Source: Rhizomicrobium electricum
Lineage (GTDB): Bacteria > Pseudomonadota > Alphaproteobacteria > Micropepsales > Micropepsaceae
Assembly (NCBI RefSeq): GCF_011762045.1
Contig: NZ_JAASQS010000007.1
Span: forward strand, 124,001 to 188,000
Direction of reading: 5' to 3'
Length of the DNA: 64,000 nucleotides
Every line of letters starts with the position of its first letter. Position 1 is the stretch's first letter. Positions 41,503-49,537 of the stretch are shown here, piece after piece. Under the pieces are notes generated by a model. The model ran no database searches. It was not told the origin of the DNA and worked only from the letters and a program-made list of their open reading frames with translations. Both the position numbers and the translations under genes were made by a program.

Positions 41503-43244
41503 TGAAATCCGTCTTCGAGGTCCTGCAGCCTCTGGGCCGCGCCTTGATGCTGCCGATCGCCGTCCTGCCGGCGGCGGGCATTCTGTTGCGCATCGGTCAA
41601 CCGGATCTGCTCAACGTCGCCTTCATCACCGAGGCAGGCAACGCGATTTTCGCCAATCTCGGTCTTTTGTTCGCGGCCGGTGTCGCGGTGGGTCTGGCCA
41701 AGGAAAACCACGGCGCGGCCGCCATCGCCGGCGTGGTGTGTTACGTGGTGGCGACCTACGCCGCCAAGGCCTTGATGGTTGTCCCACCGTCGGAACTTTC
41801 CAGCTACAGCGGCAAGGCGGCGGAGTGGGCTGCCTCCGCGTTCAAGGATCAAACCATCAAGCATCTCAGCGTGCCGACCGGCATCGTGTCCGGCCTTGTC
41901 GCGGGCTGGCTCTATAATCGCTATCACGCCATCAAACTGCCGGAGTATCTCGCCTTCTTCGGCGGCCGCCGCTTCGTGCCGATTGCGGCGGGGTTCTCGG
42001 CGTTGCTGCTCGCGTTCGTCATCGGCACGTCCGGATTCGCCATCGAGCATGCGATGGACGTGTTCAGTCATGGCGTCGTCCAGCTCGGCGCGTTGGGATT
42101 GTTCATCTACGGCGCGCTCAACCGGCTTTTGATCGTCACCGGACTGCACCACATCCTGAACTCGCTGGTGTGGTTCAACCTCGGCAGCTTTCACGGCGTG
42201 ACCGGCGATTTGAATCGCTTCGCTGCGGGCGACCCCAGTGCCGGTGCCTTCATGTCGGGATTTTTCCCGGTAATGATGTTCGGCCTGCCGGCGGCGTGTC
42301 TGGCGATGTATCACACCGCCCGCCCCGACCGGAAAAAGGAGGTCGGCGGCATGCTGGCCTCGATGGCGCTCACGGCTTTTCTCACCGGCGTCACCGAGCC
42401 GATCGAATTCTCTTTCATGTTCCTGGCCCCGCCGCTTTACGCCCTTCATGCCGTCCTCACCGGCTTTTCGATGGTGGTGATGAGCCTCCTGAATGTGCAT
42501 TTGGGTTTTGGCTTCTCGGCCGGATTTTTCGATTACGTGATCAACTTCAACAAGGCGCAGCATCCCTGGCTGCTGGTCCCGGTCGGGATGGCCTATTTTG
42601 CGATCTATTACGGTCTGTTCCGTCTGGCGATCCGCGTGTTCAATCTCAAGACGCTGGGTCGCGAAGAGCCGAGCGCGGCCACCGCTCCGGCCAAGGTCGT
42701 CGATGCCGCCGGGCGGGGGCAGGCTTATCTTGCTGCTCTCGGCGGCACCGAGAATATCGCCAGTGTCGATGCCTGCACCACACGGCTGCGGCTGATCGTG
42801 AATTCGAATGCCGCGGTCGACGAACCCAAGCTGAAGGCTCTCGGCGCCAAAGGATTTGTGCGGCCATCGGCCAATGCCTTGCAGGTGGTGGTAGGACCGG
42901 TCGCCGATCAGGTGGCGAGTGAAATCCGCGCGGCGATGAATAGGCCGCTTGCTGCGGCGCCGTCTGCGCGCCCTGTGGAAACAGCGAAAGCAAAGCCGAT
43001 CCCGCTCGGAGCGGCAGCCGCCTACCTGAAGGCCTTGGGCGGTATCGTCAATATCGGGCGGGTATCGCGTTGCGCCAGCCGGCTGGTCGTCGATCTCAAG
43101 GACCCGAATGCCGCCGATGAGGCCGCTCTGCGGGGTGCCGGTGTCCGGAGCCTCGTGCGTTTTGGCGGCAGCGTGCATTTGATCCTTGGGCCCGACGCCG
43201 ACAAGGTCGAAGCCGGATTGGTCGCCGCCTTGGGAACGCGGTAG
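41502..43244 (+). CDS. nagE: N-acetylglucosamine PTS permease EIIC-EIIB-EIIB
   Basis: A 580-residue permease. The EIIC part (1 to about 385) has ten helices with QPLGRALMLPIAVLPAAGIL, LHHILNSLVWF, GDLNRFAAGDPSAGAFMSGF and the substrate-site stretch GVTEPIEFSFMFLAP. Two EIIB domains follow: the first with phospho-Cys425 (DACTTRLRL), the second with Cys524 (VSRCASRLVVDL), joined by an Ala/Pro linker. It imports periplasmic GlcNAc as GlcNAc-6-P. Ordinary NagE carries one EIIB, and here EIIA is on the partner protein. The stop abuts the convergent dehydrogenase stop. Confidence 0.93.
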   Translation: MKSVFEVLQPLGRALMLPIAVLPAAGILLRIGQPDLLNVAFITEAGNAIFANLGLLFAAGVAVGLAKENHGAAAIAGVVCYVVATYAAKALMVVPPSELSSYSGKAAEWAASAFKDQTIKHLSVPTGIVSGLVAGWLYNRYHAIKLPEYLAFFGGRRFVPIAAGFSALLLAFVIGTSGFAIEHAMDVFSHGVVQLGALGLFIYGALNRLLIVTGLHHILNSLVWFNLGSFHGVTGDLNRFAAGDPSAGAFMSGFFPVMMFGLPAACLAMYHTARPDRKKEVGGMLASMALTAFLTGVTEPIEFSFMFLAPPLYALHAVLTGFSMVVMSLLNVHLGFGFSAGFFDYVINFNKAQHPWLLVPVGMAYFAIYYGLFRLAIRVFNLKTLGREEPSAATAPAKVVDAAGRGQAYLAALGGTENIASVDACTTRLRLIVNSNAAVDEPKLKALGAKGFVRPSANALQVVVGPVADQVASEIRAAMNRPLAAAPSARPVETAKAKPIPLGAAAAYLKALGGIVNIGRVSRCASRLVVDLKDPNAADEAALRGAGVRSLVRFGGSVHLILGPDADKVEAGLVAALGTR

Positions 43245-44228
43245 TTACGGAATCAGCACCGCCGCGCCGGTGAGCCGTCCGTCGCGCAAGTCGGCCAGAG
43301 CCCGATTGGCGTCGGCGAGGGGATACGTCACCGTCGTGGTGTGCAGTTTGTGTGTTGCACAGAACGCCAGGAACTCCTCGCCGTCGGCGCGGGTGAGATT
43401 GGCGACCGATTTGATCTGCCGTTCGCGCCACAGGATCTCGTACGGGAACGACGGGATGTCGCTCATGTGAATGCCGCCGCATACCACTGTGCCGCCGGGC
43501 CGGATGGCACGTAAGGCCGCGGGCACCAATTCTCCGGCAGGTGCGAATAGAATCGCGGCGTCGAGCGGTTCGGGGGCGGCCTTGTCGGAATCGCCGGCCC
43601 ATTCGGCGCCCATGGAAAGCGCAAAGGCCTTGGCGGTGTCGTCGCCGGGTTTGACGAAGGCGAACACGCGATCCCCGCGCGCTTTGGCAACCTGAATGAC
43701 GATATGCGCCGCCGCACCGAAGCCATAGAGCCCTAGCCGCGGTGCCGGTCCGGCCATCTTCAGGCAGCGCCAGCCGATCAGTCCGGCGCACATCAAAGGC
43801 GCAGCTTCCGCATCGCTGTAATTGTCCGGCATAGGGAAAACGAAGCGGACATCGGCGATGCATTCGTCGGCATAGCCGCCGTCGATCTGGTAGCCGGTGA
43901 AGCGCGCGAAGGGGCAGAGGTTTTCCTCGCCGCGCAAGCAATACTCGCAGCGTCCGCAGGCCCAGCCCAGCCATGGCACGCCGACGCGGGTGCCGACCGC
44001 GGGGCCTGCAATTCCGTCACCAAGCTCGACGATACGGCCGATGATCTCGTGTCCGGGCACGATCGGCAGTTTGGGTTCGGTCAGTTCGCCGTCGACGACA
44101 TGCAGATCGGTACGGCAGACGGCACAGGCACTGACCGCGATCCGCACTTGTCCCGGTCCGGGCTTCAGCGGTCCGGATTGTCTGGGAACCAGCGGTGTTC
44201 CCGCTTTTTCGAGGATCATGGCGTGCAT
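43245..44228 (-). CDS. Zinc-dependent alcohol dehydrogenase (AdhA-like MDR family)
   Basis: A 327-residue medium-chain dehydrogenase. The catalytic zinc site is built from Cys and His in SACAVCRTDLHVVDGEL and PGHEIIGRIVE; the structural zinc cysteines are in CGRCEYCLRGEENLC. The cofactor-binding strand LGLYGFGAAAHIVIQVAKA replaces the usual GxGxxG with GFGAAA, as in the AdhA/Mycobacterium AdhC group. The segment GYQIDGGYADECIA is typical of this group. It oxidises alcohols or reduces aldehydes; the substrate is unknown. It is unlikely to belong to the sugar operon because it is convergent with nagE. Confidence 0.9.
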   Translation of the reverse strand: MHAMILEKAGTPLVPRQSGPLKPGPGQVRIAVSACAVCRTDLHVVDGELTEPKLPIVPGHEIIGRIVELGDGIAGPAVGTRVGVPWLGWACGRCEYCLRGEENLCPFARFTGYQIDGGYADECIADVRFVFPMPDNYSDAEAAPLMCAGLIGWRCLKMAGPAPRLGLYGFGAAAHIVIQVAKARGDRVFAFVKPGDDTAKAFALSMGAEWAGDSDKAAPEPLDAAILFAPAGELVPAALRAIRPGGTVVCGGIHMSDIPSFPYEILWRERQIKSVANLTRADGEEFLAFCATHKLHTTTVTYPLADANRALADLRDGRLTGAAVLIP

Positions 44229-44266
44229 GGACGGACTCTAGCGCGCTCGCCGCGCCCGTCCAAGCA

Positions 44267-44677
44267 TCAGCGAAGTCCCTTGCTGCGCAGGAACTGGCAG
44301 TACTTTTTGTCTTCCGCCATGATGTGCCCGAGCAGCCAATAACGCAGGAACGTAATCAGTTCGAGCGACATTTCGATGCCGCCCTTGGCCAGAAGCGTGT
44401 CGCGATACTCCAGCACCTGCTGGCGCAGCTCTTCATGCGCGATGCGATGGGCGGCCTTGTCGGGATAGTCAAACTTATCGAACAGCTCTTCCTCATGCCC
44501 GAAGTGCCGCACCGTGTAGTCCACGAGCTCGTCCAGCGCGCGCTGGGCGACGCTGCGATCGACGCCGTGTTCGAACGAGTCGTGCAGCCCGTTGATGATG
44601 GCAATGAGCTTCTTGTGTTCGTCGTCGAACATCTCGACGCCGACGCTGTACTGGCTGCTCCATTCGATGAGGGGCAT
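44267..44677 (-). CDS. Bacteriohemerythrin (copy 1)
   Basis: A 136-residue single-domain hemerythrin. The diiron ligands are in place: His in FDDEHKKLIAIINGLHD, HFGHEEELF (His, His, Glu), HRIAHEEL (two His) and HIMAEDKKY (His and Asp). Such proteins bind O2 (or NO) reversibly and serve in oxygen supply, storage or sensing. It begins MPLIEWSSQYSVGVEMFD. It is the last of three tandem hemerythrin genes on this strand, 30 bp after its neighbour. Confidence 0.93.
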   Translation of the reverse strand: MPLIEWSSQYSVGVEMFDDEHKKLIAIINGLHDSFEHGVDRSVAQRALDELVDYTVRHFGHEEELFDKFDYPDKAAHRIAHEELRQQVLEYRDTLLAKGGIEMSLELITFLRYWLLGHIMAEDKKYCQFLRSKGLR

Positions 44678-44707
44678 GGTTCTCTTTCGGTAGTTGTTGC
44701 GCAGGTC

Positions 44708-45118
44708 CTACCGGAGACCCTTGCGGATGAGGAAGTCGCCGTATTTGCGGTCTTCGACCAGGATGTGCTGAACCAGCCAGTCGCGCAGGAATACGGCGAG
44801 TTCCTGCGCCAGTTCGCTGCTGTCCTTTTCCATGATCTGCTTGCGATATTCGAAGACCTGCTGGCGCAGCTTGGTGTGAATGGAGATGTGCTCGGCGGCG
44901 TCGGGGTAGGCCCAGTCGTCGAAATACATTTCTTCGTGGCGGAAATGCATGAGCACGTATTCGACGAGGCTGTCGGAAATGCGCTGCAGCGCCAGCCGGT
45001 CGACGCCGGCTTCGACCGTCTCGTGGAGCTGGTTGATGATGGCGATCAGCTTCTTGTGTTCTTCGTCGAAGATCGCGATCCCGACGCTGTAGCCCTTGTT
45101 CCATTCCATGAAGTTCAT
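44708..45118 (-). CDS. Bacteriohemerythrin (copy 2)
   Basis: A 136-residue hemerythrin, same length as copy 1 and sharing most of it (EEHKKLIAIINQLHE, HFRHEEMYF, HISIHTKL, HILVEDRKYGDFLIRKGLR). All diiron ligands are kept. The close match to copy 1 points to a local duplication. It starts MNFMEWNKGYSVGIAIFD. Confidence 0.93.
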   Translation of the reverse strand: MNFMEWNKGYSVGIAIFDEEHKKLIAIINQLHETVEAGVDRLALQRISDSLVEYVLMHFRHEEMYFDDWAYPDAAEHISIHTKLRQQVFEYRKQIMEKDSSELAQELAVFLRDWLVQHILVEDRKYGDFLIRKGLR

Positions 45119-45192
45119 GGGCGCGCCCTTGCCTGTTGTTCTATTTTGTATGGCCGGTGCCGATCAAAAGCTCGTGCCGGGCCGGTTGCAAG

Positions 45193-45579
45193 TCAGTGAA
45201 TCCCGCTGATCCATGCCCCAAAGGTCTTGTCTTCGCCGGTGATGTGGTGGGCCAGCCAATCGGTGATCAGCTTGGTTCCGTCCACCGCATTATTACCGGT
45301 AATATCGCGCCGGAACGCAGCGACTCGCTCTTTGAGCTTGGCGTGCATGCGGCGGTGTTCTTCGGCCCGCGGATAGCCCTCGAAGCGGGCCTCCTCGTGG
45401 TCGAAATGGGTGACGGTGTGGGCCATCAACCGGTCGCAGGTGGCGGCGAGCTGTTCGGATGGCGCACCGGCCATGGCCTGATCGTGCAGCGCATTGATGA
45501 TGTCGAGCAGGTCCTGGTGCTCCGCATCGAACATCGGCACGCCGATGCTGAACTCATCCTTCCAAACCACAAGCGGCAT
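45193..45579 (-). CDS. Bacteriohemerythrin (copy 3, divergent)
   Basis: A 128-residue hemerythrin with MPLVVWKDEFSIGVPMFD, DAEHQDLLDIINALHD, HFDHEEARFEGYP, HRRMHAKLKERV and HITGEDKTFGAW. The ligands are kept, but the protein is shorter and more diverged than the other two, so it is an older member of the set. It is first in the tandem and 75 bp from copy 2. Confidence 0.92.
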   Translation of the reverse strand: MPLVVWKDEFSIGVPMFDAEHQDLLDIINALHDQAMAGAPSEQLAATCDRLMAHTVTHFDHEEARFEGYPRAEEHRRMHAKLKERVAAFRRDITGNNAVDGTKLITDWLAHHITGEDKTFGAWISGIH

Positions 45580-45700
45580 GGCGTCCTCGAGGCATAATCA
45601 ACCTTGCCAGCGTAGCGCGAACGACCGCCTCACCAAGGCGCGGCAAGATGTCCAAGCGGCGCTAGCGGTAAAGTTCCGCCAACCCCGGAAGAACCATGCG

Positions 45701-45749
45701 GGAAGCGCTTGACTCTGAGGGCCTATCAAGCGAACTGTAAGCGCTGTCA
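45701..45749 (+). promoter_or_regulatory. LacI-type operator-like sites before the cellobiose unit
   Basis: Two sites centred on AGCGCT lie before the epimerase gene: GGAAGCGCTTGAC (45701-45713) and TGTAAGCGCTGTCA (45736-45749). The 13-mer GTAAGCGCTGTCA is repeated exactly upstream of the symporter gene at 52339-52351. LacI-family regulators bind palindromes with such a CG-centred core. No LacI gene is in the window, so the regulator would be encoded elsewhere. Confidence 0.55.
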
Positions 45750-45766
45750 GAAGTTCAGGGAAAGAC

Positions 45767-47029
45767 ATGACAAGCGCAGTCGCAGCGGCACCCGCCAAAG
45801 GGGTCGCGCGGTCGCCTCGGGATTGGTCGTCGCGGGTTCGCGCCGAACTGGTGGGCAATATCCTGCCGTTCTGGCCGCGCCATGCCATCGATCGTGCCGG
45901 TGGCGGCTTTTTCGGTGAGATCGCCGACGATTTGACGGTCCGCCCCCACGCCGTGCGCGCGTCCGTCGTGAATACCCGCATCTTATGGACGTTCGCCACG
46001 GCGGCGCGCGTCATCGGACCGGAATGGCGCGAAACCGCCGATTGGGCGTTCGAGACCGTGACCGGCCGCTTCTGGGACATCCAGTCGGGCGGGCTGTTCT
46101 GGTGGCTGGATTGGCAAAGCAAGCCGCTCGCATTGCGCAAGCAGACCTACGCGCAGGCGTTCGGGATTTATGCCCTCAGTGAGTATTATCGGCTGACCGG
46201 CAACGCCACGGCCTTGGACCTCGCCAAGCGGCTATATCAGCTGGTCGAGCAGCACTGTTTCGATCCTCGCCGCGGCGGTTATATCGAGGCGCTCGACCGC
46301 GATTGGAAAGCGCTGGCAGACATGCGGCTGTCCGACAAGGACCTCAACAGTCCCAAGTCGATGAACACGCACCTGCACGTCCTGGAAGGCTACACCAATC
46401 TCTTGCGGGTCTGGCCCGACGAAGGATTGCGGCAACGCCAGAAGGCGCTGATCGAAATCATGCTCAATCGCATCGTCGATCCGGTAACCGGTCACTTCAG
46501 GCTTTTCTTCGACGAGGACTGGACTTCGCTGATCGATAACGTGTCCTTCGGTCATGACATTGAAGGAAGCTGGCTGTTTGTCGAAGCCGCCGAGGTTGTC
46601 GGCGACGCGGCCTTGATCGCCCGCACGCGGGCGGTTGCGCTTCGGATGGCCGGTGCCTGTCTGGCTCAAGGTCTCGATGTCGACGGCTCCATGTTCTTCG
46701 AGGCTGACGGGCAGGGGAACATCCGCGATGCCGACAAGCACTGGTGGGTCCAGGCCGAAGCGGTGGTCGGATTCTACAATGCCTATCAGTTATCGGGCGA
46801 CGCACGGTTCCGCGATGCGGCGCGGTGCGTCTGGGACTACATCGAAAACCATGTCGTCGACCGTGAACACGGCGAATGGCACGCCAAGCTGACACGCGAC
46901 GGCACACCGGTGCGCGGCTTCGAAGATGCGGATGCCGTGCTGGTCGGTCCCTGGAAGTGTCCTTACCACAACGCCCGAGTTTGTTTCGAAATGCTGAACC
47001 GCTTGGGGAATGAGAAAGAAACGCCATGA
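45767..47029 (+). CDS. AGE-superfamily epimerase, probable cellobiose 2-epimerase
   Basis: A 420-residue (alpha/alpha)6-barrel enzyme. The landmarks are RAELVGNILPFWPRHAID, GGGFFGEI, NTRILWTFATAAR, KSMNTHLHVLEGYTNL, VSFGHDIEGSWLF, KHWWVQAEAVVGF and WKCPYHNARVCFEM. The three His in these motifs are the general acid/base residues of cellobiose 2-epimerases and GlcNAc 2-epimerases. The 4-bp overlap (ATGA) with a cellobiose phosphorylase gene favours cellobiose as substrate, giving 4-O-beta-glucosyl-mannose. N-acylglucosamine 2-epimerase is the alternative but is less likely here. Confidence 0.82.
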   Translation: MTSAVAAAPAKGVARSPRDWSSRVRAELVGNILPFWPRHAIDRAGGGFFGEIADDLTVRPHAVRASVVNTRILWTFATAARVIGPEWRETADWAFETVTGRFWDIQSGGLFWWLDWQSKPLALRKQTYAQAFGIYALSEYYRLTGNATALDLAKRLYQLVEQHCFDPRRGGYIEALDRDWKALADMRLSDKDLNSPKSMNTHLHVLEGYTNLLRVWPDEGLRQRQKALIEIMLNRIVDPVTGHFRLFFDEDWTSLIDNVSFGHDIEGSWLFVEAAEVVGDAALIARTRAVALRMAGACLAQGLDVDGSMFFEADGQGNIRDADKHWWVQAEAVVGFYNAYQLSGDARFRDAARCVWDYIENHVVDREHGEWHAKLTRDGTPVRGFEDADAVLVGPWKCPYHNARVCFEMLNRLGNEKETP

Positions 47030-49470
47030 AATACGGCCATTTCGACGATCAGACGCGGGAATACGTCATCACCCGTCCCGACACTCCGATGCCGTGGATC
47101 AACTATATCGGGTGTGAGAACTATTTCGGCATCCTGTCGGCGACTGCCGGCGGCTACTCCTATTACAAGGATGCGCGCCTCAGGCGTCTCACCCGCGGCC
47201 GTTACAACAACGTGCCGATGGATTTCGGCGGCCGTTACATCTACGTGCGCGACAACGCATCGGGCGCATTCTTCTCGCCGTCGTGGATGCCGGTGCGCGG
47301 CAAGCTCGATGCCTACGAATGCCGCCACGGCATGGGTTATTCGATCATTTCGGGCAAGAAGGACGGCATCGCCGCCTCGACCCGCTATTTCGTGCCGGTC
47401 GGCGAGAACCTCGAGATCTGGGACGTCACCGTCACCAACGAGCGCGCGGCTGCCGCCGATCTGTCGCTGTTCTCCGTGGCCGAATTCTGTCTGTGGGATG
47501 CCCAGGACGACGCCACCAACTTCCAGCGCAATTTCTCGACCGGCGAAGTCGAAGTGGTGGACGAAGTCATCTACCACAAGACCGAATACCGCGAGCGGCG
47601 CAACCATTTCGCGTTCTTCGCCTCGTCGGAAAAGCTCGCCGGCTTCGATACCCAGCGTGAAGCGTTCCTCGGTCCCTGGCGCGGCTGGGACGATCCCAAG
47701 GCGGTGGCCGAAGGCAAGTCCTCCGCTTCGATCGCCCATGGCTGGCAGCCGATCGCGTCGAACCACGTGAAGCTCAGCCTCAAGCCGGGCGAAAGCCGTC
47801 GCATCGTGTTCTTCCTCGGTTATCACGAGAACCCGAAGGACCAGAAATTCGATCCGCCGGGCAGCCAGACCGTCAACAAGGCGGGCGTTCTGCCGACCAT
47901 CGCCAAGTTCCGCGATCCCAAGAACGTCGATGCCGCGTTCGCCGCGCTGAAAGTGTTCTGGGACGGCCTCTTGGCCAAGTGCCAGGTCTCGACGCCCGAC
48001 ATTCACACCGACCGGATGGTCAATGTGTGGAACGCCTATCAGTGCATGGCGACCTTCAACATGTCGCGTTCGGCGTCCACTTTCGAATCCGGCATCGGTC
48101 GCGGCCTCGGCTTCCGCGATTCCAACCAGGACCTGCTGGGCTTCGTGCACATGGTGCCGGAACGCGCCCGCCAGCGCATTCTGGATCTCGCGGCGACCCA
48201 GTTCGCGTCCGGTGGTGCCTATCACCAGTACCAGCCGATGACCAAGAAGGGGAACAACGACATCGGTGGCGGCTTCAACGACGATCCGCATTGGCTGATC
48301 ATCGGCGTTTCGCAGTATCTGAAGGAAACCGGCGATTTCTCGATTCTCGACGAGGCGGTGCCGTTCGACACCACGCCGGGCACCGAAGTTCCGCTTTACG
48401 ATCATCTGAAGCGCTCGATCCAGTACGCCCTCGATAATATCGGCCCGCACGGACTGCCTCTGATCGGCCAAGCCGACTGGAACGACTGCCTCAACCTCAA
48501 CTGCTTCTCCGACGAGCCCGGCCAGTCGTTCCAATGCCTGAAAGGCAAGGACGGCAAGCGCGCCGAGTCGGTGTTCATCGGCGGGTTGATGGTCCATTCG
48601 GCCAAGGAATTGTCCGCTCTGGCGCGCGAACACGGCCGTCCCGCGGACGAGGAATTCTACGCCGGCGTGGCCCGCGACATGGAAGAGGTGGTCAAGAAGC
48701 ACGGCTGGGACGGCGAATGGTTCCTGCGCGCCTATGACGATTTCGGCCACAAGGTCGGCTCCAAGGAGTGCGACGAGGGTAAGATCTTCATCGAGCCGCA
48801 AGGCTACTGCGTCATCGCCGGCATCGGCCTTGGCGACGGCCGCGCCCGTCAGGCGCTCGACTCCGTCAAGAAGTATCTCGCCACGCCGCACGGCATCGTG
48901 CTGCAGCAGCCGGCCTATTCGCGTTACCGCATCGAGCTCGGCGAAATTTCCTCCTATCCGCCGGGCTATAAGGAAAACGCCGGCATCTTCTGCCACAACA
49001 ATCCGTGGGTGATTATCGGCGAGACCATTCTCGGCAACGGCGATCAGGCGCACGATTACTACAGCCGCATCTGCCCGTCGGCGCGCGAGGAGATTTCCGA
49101 TCTCCATAAGAACGAGCCGTACGTGTTCTCGCAGATGATCGCCGGCCGCGATGCGCCGACGCACGGCGAAGCCAAGAATTCCTGGCTGACCGGCACGGCC
49201 GCCTGGACGTATTACGCCGCCACCCAGTGGATTCTGGGCATCCGTCCGGAATACCGCGGCCTTCGCGTTGCGCCGGTGATTCCGAAGACGTGGGACGGCT
49301 TCACGGCCACCCGCATCTATCGCGGCGTGACCTACGACATCACCGTCAAGCGTGCCGGCCAGGGCAATCGCATCGCGCTCACCGTCGACGGCAAAACCAT
49401 CGACGGCTCGGTGGTTCCGCCACCGCCCGCGGGCGTCAAGTCCGTCAAGGTCGAGGCGGTATTGAGCTAA
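47026..49470 (+). CDS. GH94 cellobiose phosphorylase
   Basis: An 814-residue phosphorylase giving glucose-1-P and glucose from cellobiose. The landmarks MKYGHFDDQTREYVITRP, RRLTRGRYNNVPMDFGGRYI, EFCLWDAQDDATNFQRN, YHKTEYRERR, MATFNMSRSASTFESGIGRG, AYHQYQPMTKKGNNDIGGGF, YPPGYKENAGIFCHNNPWV and AKNSWLTGTAAW follow characterised Cellvibrio/Cellulomonas cellobiose phosphorylases. The acid is Asp484 in GQADWNDCLNLN. It differs from the chitobiose enzyme at 22212, which carries NLGGGE here. A strong terminator follows. Confidence 0.93.
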   Translation: MKYGHFDDQTREYVITRPDTPMPWINYIGCENYFGILSATAGGYSYYKDARLRRLTRGRYNNVPMDFGGRYIYVRDNASGAFFSPSWMPVRGKLDAYECRHGMGYSIISGKKDGIAASTRYFVPVGENLEIWDVTVTNERAAAADLSLFSVAEFCLWDAQDDATNFQRNFSTGEVEVVDEVIYHKTEYRERRNHFAFFASSEKLAGFDTQREAFLGPWRGWDDPKAVAEGKSSASIAHGWQPIASNHVKLSLKPGESRRIVFFLGYHENPKDQKFDPPGSQTVNKAGVLPTIAKFRDPKNVDAAFAALKVFWDGLLAKCQVSTPDIHTDRMVNVWNAYQCMATFNMSRSASTFESGIGRGLGFRDSNQDLLGFVHMVPERARQRILDLAATQFASGGAYHQYQPMTKKGNNDIGGGFNDDPHWLIIGVSQYLKETGDFSILDEAVPFDTTPGTEVPLYDHLKRSIQYALDNIGPHGLPLIGQADWNDCLNLNCFSDEPGQSFQCLKGKDGKRAESVFIGGLMVHSAKELSALAREHGRPADEEFYAGVARDMEEVVKKHGWDGEWFLRAYDDFGHKVGSKECDEGKIFIEPQGYCVIAGIGLGDGRARQALDSVKKYLATPHGIVLQQPAYSRYRIELGEISSYPPGYKENAGIFCHNNPWVIIGETILGNGDQAHDYYSRICPSAREEISDLHKNEPYVFSQMIAGRDAPTHGEAKNSWLTGTAAWTYYAATQWILGIRPEYRGLRVAPVIPKTWDGFTATRIYRGVTYDITVKRAGQGNRIALTVDGKTIDGSVVPPPPAGVKSVKVEAVLS

Positions 49471-49486
49471 AGCCGGGGGGCAAACG

Positions 49487-49519
49487 AAAAGGGGCCGGAT
49501 TTCTCCGGCCCCTTTTTTT
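49487..49519. terminator. Strong intrinsic terminator
   Basis: AAAAGGGGCCGGA (49487-49499), a 4-base loop and TCCGGCCCCTTTT (49504-49516) continuing into TTT. The stem with A- and T-runs on both sides should work in both directions, ending the phosphorylase transcript and the RMF-like gene on the other strand. Confidence 0.9.
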
Positions 49520-49537
49520 CATGTCGTCAGCGGTGTG

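Noticed and set aside
40767-43178. An 803-codon minus-strand open frame opposite the PTS genes
   Set aside because: Shadow frame without known motifs, opposite two clear PTS genes.
45767-47029. GlcNAc 2-epimerase serving the chitin pathway
   Set aside because: The gene is coupled to a cellobiose phosphorylase, not to the chitin operons, and carries a different operator; cellobiose 2-epimerase fits better.
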